From DASYKS01 sp035995205 (lineage in GTDB: Bacteria; Acidobacteriota; Thermoanaerobaculia; Multivoradales; UBA5704), in the NCBI GenBank assembly GCA_035995205.1, contig DASYKS010000082.1:15831-79830 (forward strand): 64,000 nt of DNA. Reading direction: 5' to 3'. The notes under the pieces are model-generated. The model was not told the DNA's origin and ran no database searches. It saw only the letters and a program-made list of their open reading frames with translations. Shown here piece by piece: positions 50,406 to 58,493 of this stretch. Each line of letters starts with the position of its first letter. The first letter of the stretch is position 1. Both the position numbers and the translations under genes were made by a program.

Positions 50406-51499
50406 TTATTGCAGATGAAATTCGCGGGCGCCGGATCGAGGCCGTAGATCATCCGCCGCATCTTGGCCAGCTCCGGACCGCGCAACACGTCGAGCACCGA
50501 GGTCTCGGTGAGATCGCCCACGATGTGAAACTCGTCGTAGTCCTCGCAGCAGAGCACCACCTGGGCGCGCGGCGTGATGTGCAGGTGCTCGATCGGGCGC
50601 GAGCCGAGGTTGTCGCAACCGGCGAGCCGCTTGCCGTCCCGCGGCACGCCGAGGCCGATCTGCAGGTAGCCCGCGCGGTCCATCACCTCGAACGACTTGA
50701 CCTCGAAGCGGCTGCCGGCGAAGCGCGCGCCGATCTCGGCGAAATCGCGCCGGTGATTCTCGTCGCCGGTGCCCAGCACGATCACGTCCATCTTTTCGGC
50801 GACCGCCCGGTCTTTGGCGTACTCCAGGTTCTTGAGCACCAGAGGCAGTTGGTCGCCGCCGCGCTCGGTCTTGTAACGCTCGCGGTCGAGGGTCGAGAGG
50901 TTGATCGAGAGAAACCGCAGGCCACCCATCTCGACCAGCGCGTCGACCCGGTCGGGGGTGAGCCCCGAGCCGTTGGTGAGCACCGCGGGCGGCAGCCCGG
51001 CGGCACGGATCGTCCGCACCTGCTCGACGAACCGCTTGTCGAGCGTCGGCTCGTTGTAATTGATCATGAACACGGCTTCGATCGTGTCGCGAAACGCCGC
51101 GAGCTCGCCGACGATCCGCTCGTAGAGCGGGGTCGGCATGAAGTAGTCCTCGCGCGGCGCGATCGAGACCGGGCAGAAGTAGCAGGCCTGGTTGCAAACC
51201 GTGTGCGCTTCGAGCGAGACGATCCGGAGCCGGAACTCGCGCGACGGATCTTCGCCTTCGGCGAGCAGCCAACGTTCCGCCACCAGCCGGTCGCGAACCT
51301 CCGCAGCCAGATCCTCGATCGACGACAGGCCGGAGGCCAACCGCGAGATCTCGGCGAACCCCGGCGCTCCGGGGACAAGATCGATGCCGGTGAGCGGATG
51401 GTAGATCCGCTCGGCGTCGACATGGGCGAACGGGTGGAGCGCGAGCCGCGTTCCCTCTTCGGGCAGAACCGCGAGCGCGGTCCGGGATTCTCTACTCAT
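50381..51499 (-). CDS. radical SAM enzyme with C-terminal cysteine cluster (SPASM-like)
   Basis: A 372-residue radical SAM protein. The [4Fe-4S] motif CNQACYFC (C102, C106, C109) is canonical CxxxCxxC, followed by NYNEPTLDKR and TNGSGLTPD of the barrel. The C-terminal region has further Cys (AGCDNLGS, VVLCCEDYDE, FICNKCTFA), as in SPASM/Twitch auxiliary cluster domains. About 95 N-terminal residues form an unassigned domain. It lies inside a glycan-export operon, so it may modify a sugar, a lipid carrier or a peptide; the substrate is unknown. Confidence 0.9.
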   Translation of the reverse strand: MSRESRTALAVLPEEGTRLALHPFAHVDAERIYHPLTGIDLVPGAPGFAEISRLASGLSSIEDLAAEVRDRLVAERWLLAEGEDPSREFRLRIVSLEAHTVCNQACYFCPVSIAPREDYFMPTPLYERIVGELAAFRDTIEAVFMINYNEPTLDKRFVEQVRTIRAAGLPPAVLTNGSGLTPDRVDALVEMGGLRFLSINLSTLDRERYKTERGGDQLPLVLKNLEYAKDRAVAEKMDVIVLGTGDENHRRDFAEIGARFAGSRFEVKSFEVMDRAGYLQIGLGVPRDGKRLAGCDNLGSRPIEHLHITPRAQVVLCCEDYDEFHIVGDLTETSVLDVLRGPELAKMRRMIYGLDPAPANFICNKCTFARRA

Positions 51500-52785
51500 G
51501 CGGGAAGCTCATCGTTCGCTGGGGACCTTTCAAGAAGCACTTGGCCGCTCCATTGTACGTCCCAAGCGTGCTCGACGTTGACCAGGCCGATCCGATAGTC
51601 GGGGCTCTCGACCCGAAACGCCGCACGGAGCAGCCGTTGGTCGTAGACATGCAGCGACCGGTGGTCGAGCAAAAAGACGTAGAGCGAGAACTCGCCCTTG
51701 ACCATCGGCAGGGCAGGCACTTCGAGCACAGTCCGGTAGCTACGTTCCCCGGAGACCGGCGCCAGCCCGTCCAAACGGGTCGAAAACGAGCAGACCTCGA
51801 CCCCGTCGATCCGGTTGATCCCAACCCCGAGATGGAACCCGAGCGTCGGATCGTCGGTCACCCAGGAGACCTCCAATCGGAACGGCGAGCCGGAGGCGTA
51901 CCGGGCGGGCTCCATCTCCGCTCCCGGCCCGGCCACCTGGCGCACGCCGATCAAGCGCGCGGGGCCGACGAGGGGCTGTTCCGGGATCGCGACCGGCTCC
52001 TGATCCAAAGCGAGAGCCGGAACCGGTTCCTCAACCCGGGAAGCGGCGGAGCCGCTCTTGGCCACCAGGAAGTTCTCGTACTCGTGGATCACGTCGAGCA
52101 CCGGGCCGAGCGCCTGCGGCCGGCCGTTCCGGAGCCAGAGCGCCTGCTGGCAGAAGGCAGAGACGTAATACATCGCGTGCGAGCAGAACAGCAGGGTCCC
52201 CCCGGCGCCGACGAAGCGTTCGAGCCGGTCCATGCACTTTTTCTGGAAATAGCCGTCGCCGACCGAGAGCGCCTCGTCGATGATCAACACGTCGGGCTCG
52301 ATTTGGGTCGCGATCGCGAATCCGAGCCGCATCGCCATGCCGGTCGAATAGACCTTGACCGGCTGATCGATGAATTCGCCCAGCTCGGCAAAATCGAGGA
52401 TCGCCGGGGTCTTTTCGCGCAGCTCCAGCTCCGACAATCCGAGCATCGCGGCGTTCAACACGATGTTCTGCCGCCCGGTGAACTCCGGGTGAAAACCCGA
52501 GCCCAGCTCCAGAATCGAGGCGATCTTGCCCCGCACCTCCGACCGCCCCGCGCTCGGCGCCGTGATCCCGGCAAGAATCTTCAGCAGGGTCGATTTGCCG
52601 GCGCCGTTCTCCCCCACGATCGCCAGCCCCTGACCGCGCGGCAAGTCGAACGTCACCCCGTCCACAGCCCGAAACTCCCGATGCCGAGGCCGAGCCCCGA
52701 ACGGCACCAGCAGCCGGTGCCACGGCTGGGCATAGACCCGGTACACCTTTTCGAGATTCTGGACTTGGACGGCAGGATCACCCAT
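51496..52785 (-). CDS. Wzt-type ABC transporter ATPase with C-terminal glycan-binding domain
   Basis: A 429-residue ATPase of O-antigen/teichoic-acid exporters. Walker A VGENGAGKS (58-66), LGSGFHPEFTGRQNI, the signature VYSTGMAMRLGFAIA and Walker B VLIIDEALSVGD are typical of the Wzt/TagH subfamily. Residues ~280-420 form a beta-sandwich like the Wzt C-terminal domain, which in known systems binds the modified end of the glycan. The membrane partner (Wzm) is not next to it in this window. It heads the operon and its stop overlaps the radical SAM start by 4 bases. Confidence 0.92.
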   Translation of the reverse strand: MGDPAVQVQNLEKVYRVYAQPWHRLLVPFGARPRHREFRAVDGVTFDLPRGQGLAIVGENGAGKSTLLKILAGITAPSAGRSEVRGKIASILELGSGFHPEFTGRQNIVLNAAMLGLSELELREKTPAILDFAELGEFIDQPVKVYSTGMAMRLGFAIATQIEPDVLIIDEALSVGDGYFQKKCMDRLERFVGAGGTLLFCSHAMYYVSAFCQQALWLRNGRPQALGPVLDVIHEYENFLVAKSGSAASRVEEPVPALALDQEPVAIPEQPLVGPARLIGVRQVAGPGAEMEPARYASGSPFRLEVSWVTDDPTLGFHLGVGINRIDGVEVCSFSTRLDGLAPVSGERSYRTVLEVPALPMVKGEFSLYVFLLDHRSLHVYDQRLLRAAFRVESPDYRIGLVNVEHAWDVQWSGQVLLERSPANDELPA

Positions 52786-52855
52786 TGCCCGGGGATTCTA
52801 CCTGTTCGGCGCGGGCGGGGCCTCGAAGGCCCCGGCCGGCCAGGCGGGAGTGCGG

Positions 52856-53218
52856 CTAGTGCCCCAGCCCCAACTCCTCGATCGACTTGACCTCCAAGAT
52901 CCGGTCGGTGAGGCCGCCCAACTCGTCGAGTGAGTCAATCGCCTCCACCCGCGCCCGAACCGTCGGCGGGACCTCTCCGAACCGCCGTCCGAGCAGGCGG
53001 AGCAAGGTACTGCGGACACCTTGCTCGACTCCCTTCTCGAGGCCCTGCTCTCTGCCTTGCTCCAGACCGAGCTCGACCCCTTCCTCCAGAACCTTCTGCT
53101 TGTACTCCGCCACCATCCGTTCGGCCCATGTCATTTCCATCGCTTCGGCTCCCAAATTTCGGGCCATGGCTTCCAAACTCCGGGCCATGGCGCCCAATGG
53201 GCGCTCCATGGCTTCCAA
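52856..53218 (-). CDS. orphan C-terminal domain of Rpn/PD-(D/E)XK transposase-like protein
   Basis: A 120-residue reading frame. Residues ~30-65 are a Glu/Gly heptad-like stretch (LEEGVELGLEQGREQGLEKG). Residues ~65-118 match the DUF4351-type end of Rpn-family nucleases (LLRLLGRRFGEVPPTVRARV, EAIDSLDELGGLTDRILEVK). The nuclease domain that should come first is absent. Instead the N-terminus is a repetitive Met/Ala/Glu stretch (LGAMARSLEAMARNLGAEAM) encoded by imperfect repeats of a CCATGGC-containing unit. It is probably a decayed fragment, possibly translated from an internal Met. Confidence 0.6.
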   Translation of the reverse strand: MEAMERPLGAMARSLEAMARNLGAEAMEMTWAERMVAEYKQKVLEEGVELGLEQGREQGLEKGVEQGVRSTLLRLLGRRFGEVPPTVRARVEAIDSLDELGGLTDRILEVKSIEELGLGH

Positions 53219-53394
53219 TGGCGGAGATATCTCGACCTAACGGAGATTTCTCTCCTCCAAACGAGCTTCCGGCTCCCGCCGCCGTGGCCCGGAGCCACCC
53301 GGGGGCCTCCTCCGGCGGACGATCAGCGATTCCGAAGCCTCCGTTCTCGTGGAGTCAAACTGCCGCCTCGACCCAAACGATAAGGAGATTCATC

Positions 53395-53777
53395 ATGGCT
53401 GCCAATGGAATGACCAATGCCGAGCGCATCAGCCGCTGGGATACGCTCGTCAACAACCTCGAGCCCAAACTCACCGACTTTCCGCATCTCTCGGCCACCC
53501 TGGTCGAGTTGAAAACGGTGCTGATCGAGGCCCGTGACCTCACCTACAAGCGGGACGACCTGCGCGCCGCGGCGCAGAACAACAACGCCGACCTGGGCGA
53601 TCTCGTCCAGCGCGGCGACAAGATCCGCGCCGGCTGGGCGCCGGCCTGCAGTTCAACTACGGCTTCACCAGCGAAATGCTGATCAAGTACGGCTTCCGCC
53701 CGCGGCGCCCGCCGGTGCGCAAGAAGAAGGGGGATACCCCGAGCGAGACGTTGCCTCCCACGGCGAACCAGCCGTAA
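53395..53777 (+). pseudogene. small hypothetical gene interrupted by a frameshift
   Basis: ATG 53395 has TAAGGAG at ideal spacing and opens a helical protein (AERISRWDTLVNNLEPKLTD, then LVELKTVLIEARDLTYKRDD). Near 53630 the frame degrades, while another frame gives LQFNYGFTSEMLIKYGFRPR, RPPVRKKKGDTPSETLPPTA to a stop at 53777. The total is 383 bases (one short of a multiple of three), so a single base is missing around IRAGWAPA. The intact product would be about 127 residues, of a type (coiled region, then 'YGFTSE.LIk.G.rPRR') I recall among uncharacterised proteins. Pseudogene or assembly error. Confidence 0.75.
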
Positions 53778-53795
53778 TCCGCCTCTCTGCCCTAT

Positions 53796-53839
53796 CCCTC
53801 TCTCTCGGCTCGTTCCCGGGTACGCGCCGAGAGAGGGGG
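53796..53839. terminator. hairpin terminator between convergent genes
   Basis: CTCTCTCTCGGC pairs with GCCGAGAGAGGG around a roughly 16-base loop, just after the frameshifted gene and just before the methyltransferase stop on the other strand. It could serve both. A short T-containing tail (GGTTGTT) follows on the plus strand. Confidence 0.55.
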
Positions 53840-53858
53840 TTGTTCGCGGCCACGCGCT

Positions 53859-54848
53859 CTAGCCGAGACGGCGCCGAAAAAAATCGCGTAGCGCAGGTTT
53901 AAGACCGATCGCCTGCCGCGCCGCTCGCGCGCGGTGGTCGAGGTCTCTTAGGTGAGGGAGCAGGGCGCGCACCAAGGATTCCGCCCCGATCCCTACGGTC
54001 TCCGGCCGGTCGATCCGCGCAAGCCATCCCGCGAGGTGAACGGCCAGCTCTTTGAGGCCACGGGCGGCGAAGGCGTCGCGGATCGCTCCGGGCGGCTCCT
54101 GAGGGTGGACGATCCGGCCATCGAGTCCGATTTGCTCGGGCAGAAACTCGTGGCTGAAGATCGCAGCTTTGGGATCGAGCTTTCCCCAGACCGCGTCGAG
54201 CACATCCGTCGCCGAGGCGTAGAGGTCGACGTCCATCCAGAGCAGGGCGATCGGTTCGTGAAATTCCGCCAACGTGTCGCGGAACCAGCCTTCGACGAAG
54301 CGAACCCGTTCGATGCGCCCGAACAGGCGGACGTTGGCTTCTACCTCTTCGCGGCCGCCGCGAAAATCGCCGGGGCGGTACCCTTCCTCTCCCGCGCCGG
54401 TCTTTCCGGGAAGACCTTGGAACGAGTCGGCCACCACCAGGTCGCGGCCGAGGAAGGCGCAGGCTTGGCTCAGGCAGGCGGCGGAGAAGCCCTTGAAGCA
54501 GCCGCATTCGAGCAGCACTCCAGGTACCTCCGCGGTGGCCAGGAGGTACAGGTGGTTCGCGATGTGGAGCAGCTCTTCGGGCGAGGTGCCGATCCCGCCG
54601 CCGGTTACGCCCGGCGAGCGGGGAAAGCACTCCTCGATCGCATGGAATGCCTCGTAGGACGACTTGAGGAAATAGAGATAACGGCGCGCCGCGGGCTCGC
54701 GGCGCGCCGTCTCGATCAACCAGCCTGCGATGTCCTCCCCCCGCTCGGGGGCCGCAGGAAGCCCGGCCGCGGCAGCTTGCGGGGCGAGATCGGCCGGCAG
54801 CACGCTTAACGTCGTCGCGTCACGGTCGCGCCGGGGCGACCCGGGCAT
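53859..54848 (-). CDS. TylF/MycF-like SAM-dependent methyltransferase
   Basis: A 329-residue protein whose core (residues ~100-250) matches macrocin O-methyltransferase-like enzymes: GVLLECGCFKGFSAACLSQA, VVADSFQGLPG, GWFRDTLAEF and LLWMDVDLYASATDVLDAV. The last holds the metal-binding Asp residues. Such enzymes methylate sugar hydroxyls, often on glycans or glycosylated metabolites. It overlaps the end of the upstream secreted-protein gene by 29 bases. Proximity to the glycan operon fits sugar methylation. Confidence 0.87.
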   Translation of the reverse strand: MPGSPRRDRDATTLSVLPADLAPQAAAAGLPAAPERGEDIAGWLIETARREPAARRYLYFLKSSYEAFHAIEECFPRSPGVTGGGIGTSPEELLHIANHLYLLATAEVPGVLLECGCFKGFSAACLSQACAFLGRDLVVADSFQGLPGKTGAGEEGYRPGDFRGGREEVEANVRLFGRIERVRFVEGWFRDTLAEFHEPIALLWMDVDLYASATDVLDAVWGKLDPKAAIFSHEFLPEQIGLDGRIVHPQEPPGAIRDAFAARGLKELAVHLAGWLARIDRPETVGIGAESLVRALLPHLRDLDHRARAARQAIGLKPALRDFFRRRLG

Positions 54849-56979
54849 TCGCGAGCAGAGATCCCGTGCGCACTTCGACCTCGACCGAGAAGCTCTCGGC
54901 CTTTCCGATCGGATGCGCGGCGGCGCGGACGGCGCGCAGTCCTGGGGCCACGTCGAGACCGCGGAGAGTACCGAGCACCGTGCCGTCGGCCGCGCGATAG
55001 ATCAGATCGACCGTGGCAGTTCGATCCGATGGGTTGAACAAGAGGATCGTCGTTTTCAGATCGCGCGTCGCGCGGAGGCCGGTCAGGTTCCAGACCTCTC
55101 CCGCCTTCGCCGCCTCCCGTTCGGAAAGCGTAGCGATCGCGGCTTCGATCTTCGGCAGTCGGCCGTCGGTCTCGCCGCTCTCGATCACCAGGGCGCCGGG
55201 GCCGCTCCCCCAGCGATTGCCGGGGAGGGACCTACGCTCGTTCGGGCCGAGCGCGATCCGCTCCGAGCCGCGGGTGAGCGCGGCATCCGGCCCCGCGGGC
55301 AGGAAGCGGGCGACCAAGGAGAGCGGTTTCGCGCCGGGGTTGACCAGAACCATCGGCTCCTTGCCGAACGCCCCGAGCAGGACGCGCCGACCCGCGGACT
55401 CGGGCGCCGCCGAAGAGAGCGACGAGGAGGTTGCCGCGCCGCCGGTCGCTGCATCCGGCGCCGCAGGCAAACCGGCGGGAGCGAGCGTTCCGCCGACCAC
55501 CGCACCGTCTTGGAAATTCCAGGTTCGAGAGGCCACGCTGCCCACGGACGCATCGTTGAACGTCGTGGGCACCCCCGCGTAGATTGGCGACGGCACGGCG
55601 AAATCGGCGACCGGAATGGTGAGCGTGGTTCGCTTGTGAACGTCGAAGATCGAATACGCCGCGCGGTAGTAGAGGTCGCCGACGAATTTGCCCATTCGCC
55701 CGCCGGTCCGGTTGAAGCCGGTCGGGCTGTCGCGGTAGTACCAGGTCCAGTAGGAGGTCGGCACCCCGGCGATCGTGACGACTTGGGGCGGCGTCATGTC
55801 GACCGGCGCGGTAGGGTTCGTGACGTCGTAGACCGCTTCGCGGACCGTGCCGCCGCCGCAAATCTGGTCGGAACCGAAGACCAGATACGACGCCGTGGGG
55901 GTGCGCGAAAACGTGATGTAGAACTGAGGAGTCCCGGAAAACATCGCCTGGCTCCAGACCGGCGGTCCAAGCAGCAGGCAGCCGAGCGTGTTGGTGATGC
56001 AGCTGACGTCGTAGATTCGCGCCGCGGCGTCGTGGCGGGTCGCAAGGTAGTACTTGCCCGAAGGTATGTCGCGCCAGAGCGATACGCCGTAGACCGATTC
56101 GAGGGGAAGCGCCGCGAGCTTCAGAACGGGATTCGTCACGTCGGCCACGTTCCAGATGGAAACCCCGCGCGCCGTACCGCGGCTCGCCACGACATAGGTG
56201 TCCGCGCCGTCGACGTAGGAAAAAGAGCTGTCCGAGCTGATCTGTTTGACCAGCACGCCCGGGCACGCTCCGCCGTTGTCCAGACAGCCGCTGTAGTCCC
56301 GGGCGCGAGTCATGTCGTAGGCGAGCAGACCGGTCAATTCGCCGGTTACCGTCGAATGCCCGTCGATGAACGCGTAGGCCCGCCCGCCGATCGTCGTCGC
56401 GTAGACCTGGTTCGCGTTCTTGTCGCCGTCCTGGTACGCCAGGCGGGGATGGAACTTGTCGGCATTGTCGAAGATCGCGATCCCGACGCTCGGCTGGCCG
56501 ACCAGGGCCGCCAGGTCGCCTTGGACCGCGATGTCGGAAAGCACCTGCTTGCGCTCGCCGGAGGGCCACTGGCGGAACACCGAAGGGCCGTCCACCGTCT
56601 TGACGAACGCCGGCACCTCGGGGTTGTTATGCAGATCCCAGATCTGCATGCCGTGGGAGATCGCGGTGTAGAGGTAGCCGTTGTCGATGTCGAGCGACAA
56701 CCAGACCGGTTCCGCGCTGCCGTAGCGGTCCGCCGGATTGCCCGGCAACGCGAACTCGTTGAAATCGGTATTGTCGCGCAGAAACGACATCGGGCTGGTG
56801 TCGACCGGCTTGAGCGTGCCCCAGAGCGAGCTGGGCACGGGGGACGCCGGCGTCTTGCATTGCATGAAGCCGCAGCTGGCGTCGGAGGCGCAGTTCTGCG
56901 CGGATGCCGGATCGGCCAGCCTCAACAACGAAAGACCGGCTCCGAAAACGAAAGCCCGAAAAAAAGTTGTAAATCTCAC
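54820..56979 (-). CDS. secreted LVIVD-type propeller protein (short paralogue)
   Basis: A 719-residue exported protein. GTG 56979 follows a GGAGGTGA; the signal peptide ends near DPASA. The mature N-terminus (QNCASDASCGFMQCKTPASP, then RDNTDFNEFALPG) is closely similar to that of the 1572-residue protein at 58480-63198. A beta-propeller region (~60-430) contains repeated 'WDL/WNV..p..P' blades. One PKD-like domain (~445-480) and a C-terminal domain (~490-719) with ILLFNPSDRTATVDLIYR follow. It probably works at the cell surface. Function unknown. Confidence 0.85.
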   Translation of the reverse strand: MRFTTFFRAFVFGAGLSLLRLADPASAQNCASDASCGFMQCKTPASPVPSSLWGTLKPVDTSPMSFLRDNTDFNEFALPGNPADRYGSAEPVWLSLDIDNGYLYTAISHGMQIWDLHNNPEVPAFVKTVDGPSVFRQWPSGERKQVLSDIAVQGDLAALVGQPSVGIAIFDNADKFHPRLAYQDGDKNANQVYATTIGGRAYAFIDGHSTVTGELTGLLAYDMTRARDYSGCLDNGGACPGVLVKQISSDSSFSYVDGADTYVVASRGTARGVSIWNVADVTNPVLKLAALPLESVYGVSLWRDIPSGKYYLATRHDAAARIYDVSCITNTLGCLLLGPPVWSQAMFSGTPQFYITFSRTPTASYLVFGSDQICGGGTVREAVYDVTNPTAPVDMTPPQVVTIAGVPTSYWTWYYRDSPTGFNRTGGRMGKFVGDLYYRAAYSIFDVHKRTTLTIPVADFAVPSPIYAGVPTTFNDASVGSVASRTWNFQDGAVVGGTLAPAGLPAAPDAATGGAATSSSLSSAAPESAGRRVLLGAFGKEPMVLVNPGAKPLSLVARFLPAGPDAALTRGSERIALGPNERRSLPGNRWGSGPGALVIESGETDGRLPKIEAAIATLSEREAAKAGEVWNLTGLRATRDLKTTILLFNPSDRTATVDLIYRAADGTVLGTLRGLDVAPGLRAVRAAAHPIGKAESFSVEVEVRTGSLLANARVAPARP

Positions 56980-56996
56980 CTGATCACCTCCGGTGC

Positions 56997-58493
56997 TCAA
57001 AGCCCGCCGTGCGCCGAAACCGTCGAACGGCTGATTCCTCTCAAGCTCGTAGTGTCGATGGTACCGCGTCCTTGTGGGAAGGGGAAATCGAGCGGCAGGC
57101 GGAGCATTTCGAACAGCACCGCGACCAATTCGCCGCGCGCACCCGCGCGGTGCGGATTGCGAAACTCCCAGACGATCCGCCCTTCCGGAGTGACCTCCAG
57201 CGCACGGCCGTTCTCGGACTCGGTGATCAGCGTGTTGCCTTCGGTTAACCGTTGGCACGAACCGAGCGTCTTGGAAAACAGCGCCTCGCCGGGGAGGCCG
57301 CCGTACTGCCAGATAACGCGGCCCGGGCGCGAGCCGAACGGGTCGATTTCGAGCACCCGCGACCGCTCGCCCCCCAACCCGGTGTTGTCGAACAGCAAAA
57401 GATGCCCGTCGGGCAGGAAAGTCGGTTGATGCTGTCGCTTGAAGCTCCCGGTTTCGGCCCAGACCACTTCCTCGCGATCCGGGTCGAGGATCGCGATCGT
57501 GTCCAGCTTGAGCACCGAGATCAGCACGTTGCCCTTGCGCAGCGCGGGATTTCGCGCGGCGAAGCGGCCGTCCAGAAGCTCCAGCGTGTTGGTGTGGAAG
57601 ATGTCTCCCGCGGGCGGCCGCCGCGCGAGCAGGCCGCGAAACCGGGAGTGCTCGAAGGCGCGCAGGACCGAGATCCGGCGACGAACTTTGCCGTCGGAGC
57701 CAAGCACCGTGATCATGTCCTCCAGCACGCCCTCTTTCGGGTTCAGGCGCGGAATCAGCTTCCCGTCGCGGTCGAGCACCCAGATGTCGCCGTCGGCCGT
57801 GACCTCCAGGTCGTGGTGAATCCCCCCTCGATGCGACCAGAGCACGCGCGAGCGGGCGTCCAGCTTGACCAGCCCTTGGCCTTCGTAGATGCCGAGCAGA
57901 TCGCCGTTGGGAAACAGGTAGACCCGGCGCCAATATTCGAGCTTGGCCATCGCGGGATCTTTCGCCAGATCGGGCCAGAGCCGGCGCAGCGGATAGCGCC
58001 AGGTATGAAGCGCATGGCCGTCCATGTCCATCAGAACCGCCTCGGCGGCGTGCCCCGAAAGATAGAGATTCAGGCCCGCTTGCTCGGCAGCGGGATCGAG
58101 GCGGACGACCACCGGGTGCTCCTCGGCCGGCCGGTACCCTTGCAGGTAGGGCAGCGCCCGCAGATTCGGCAGCGACCGCTCGTCGCTTGGCCTTGCGGCC
58201 TCGAAGGGGCGCGCCTGGCGCCATTTACCCGCAAGGTCGTCGCCTGGTGTAACCGCGGCCGGTTCGGCTTCCGGATCGACGGCGATTTTGGCCGCCGCAA
58301 GCTCGGTCCCTCGCTCGGGCTCCGGAGAGTCGGCCGGCCGCGCTCCGCAGCTCGACGCCAAGGCGGCGGCGAGCAGGAGAATCAGCGCGGGCGGAAGCGA
58401 CAGGCAGGTAGAAAAAGAGGCCGCCGGAGTCACCTCCGACGGCCTCTGGTCGTTGCCTGGTTCGCTCTGCCCGCTCGCGTTACCGCGTTTCAC
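56997..58493 (-). CDS. arylsulfotransferase-like lipoprotein
   Basis: A 498-residue protein. The start is GTG at 58493, overlapping the upstream stop by 14 bases. A hydrophobic segment and lipobox (LAAALASSCGARP) near residue 49 suggest a lipoprotein, although about 30 residues precede it. The rest follows the bacterial arylsulfotransferase (ASST/PQQ-like propeller) pattern: VLMDMDGHALHTWRYPL, GGIHHDLEVTADGDIWVLDR, FHTNTLELLDG, QHQPTFLPDGHLLLFDNTGL and SCQRLTEGNTLITESENGRA. It is probably periplasmic. The catalytic His of characterised ASST was not assigned with certainty. Confidence 0.82.
   Translation of the reverse strand: MKRGNASGQSEPGNDQRPSEVTPAASFSTCLSLPPALILLLAAALASSCGARPADSPEPERGTELAAAKIAVDPEAEPAAVTPGDDLAGKWRQARPFEAARPSDERSLPNLRALPYLQGYRPAEEHPVVVRLDPAAEQAGLNLYLSGHAAEAVLMDMDGHALHTWRYPLRRLWPDLAKDPAMAKLEYWRRVYLFPNGDLLGIYEGQGLVKLDARSRVLWSHRGGIHHDLEVTADGDIWVLDRDGKLIPRLNPKEGVLEDMITVLGSDGKVRRRISVLRAFEHSRFRGLLARRPPAGDIFHTNTLELLDGRFAARNPALRKGNVLISVLKLDTIAILDPDREEVVWAETGSFKRQHQPTFLPDGHLLLFDNTGLGGERSRVLEIDPFGSRPGRVIWQYGGLPGEALFSKTLGSCQRLTEGNTLITESENGRALEVTPEGRIVWEFRNPHRAGARGELVAVLFEMLRLPLDFPFPQGRGTIDTTSLRGISRSTVSAHGGL

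Noticed and set aside
54730..57429. 899-codon open frame on the plus strand
   Set aside because: Antisense to the secreted propeller and arylsulfotransferase-like genes; no motifs and Arg-rich composition.
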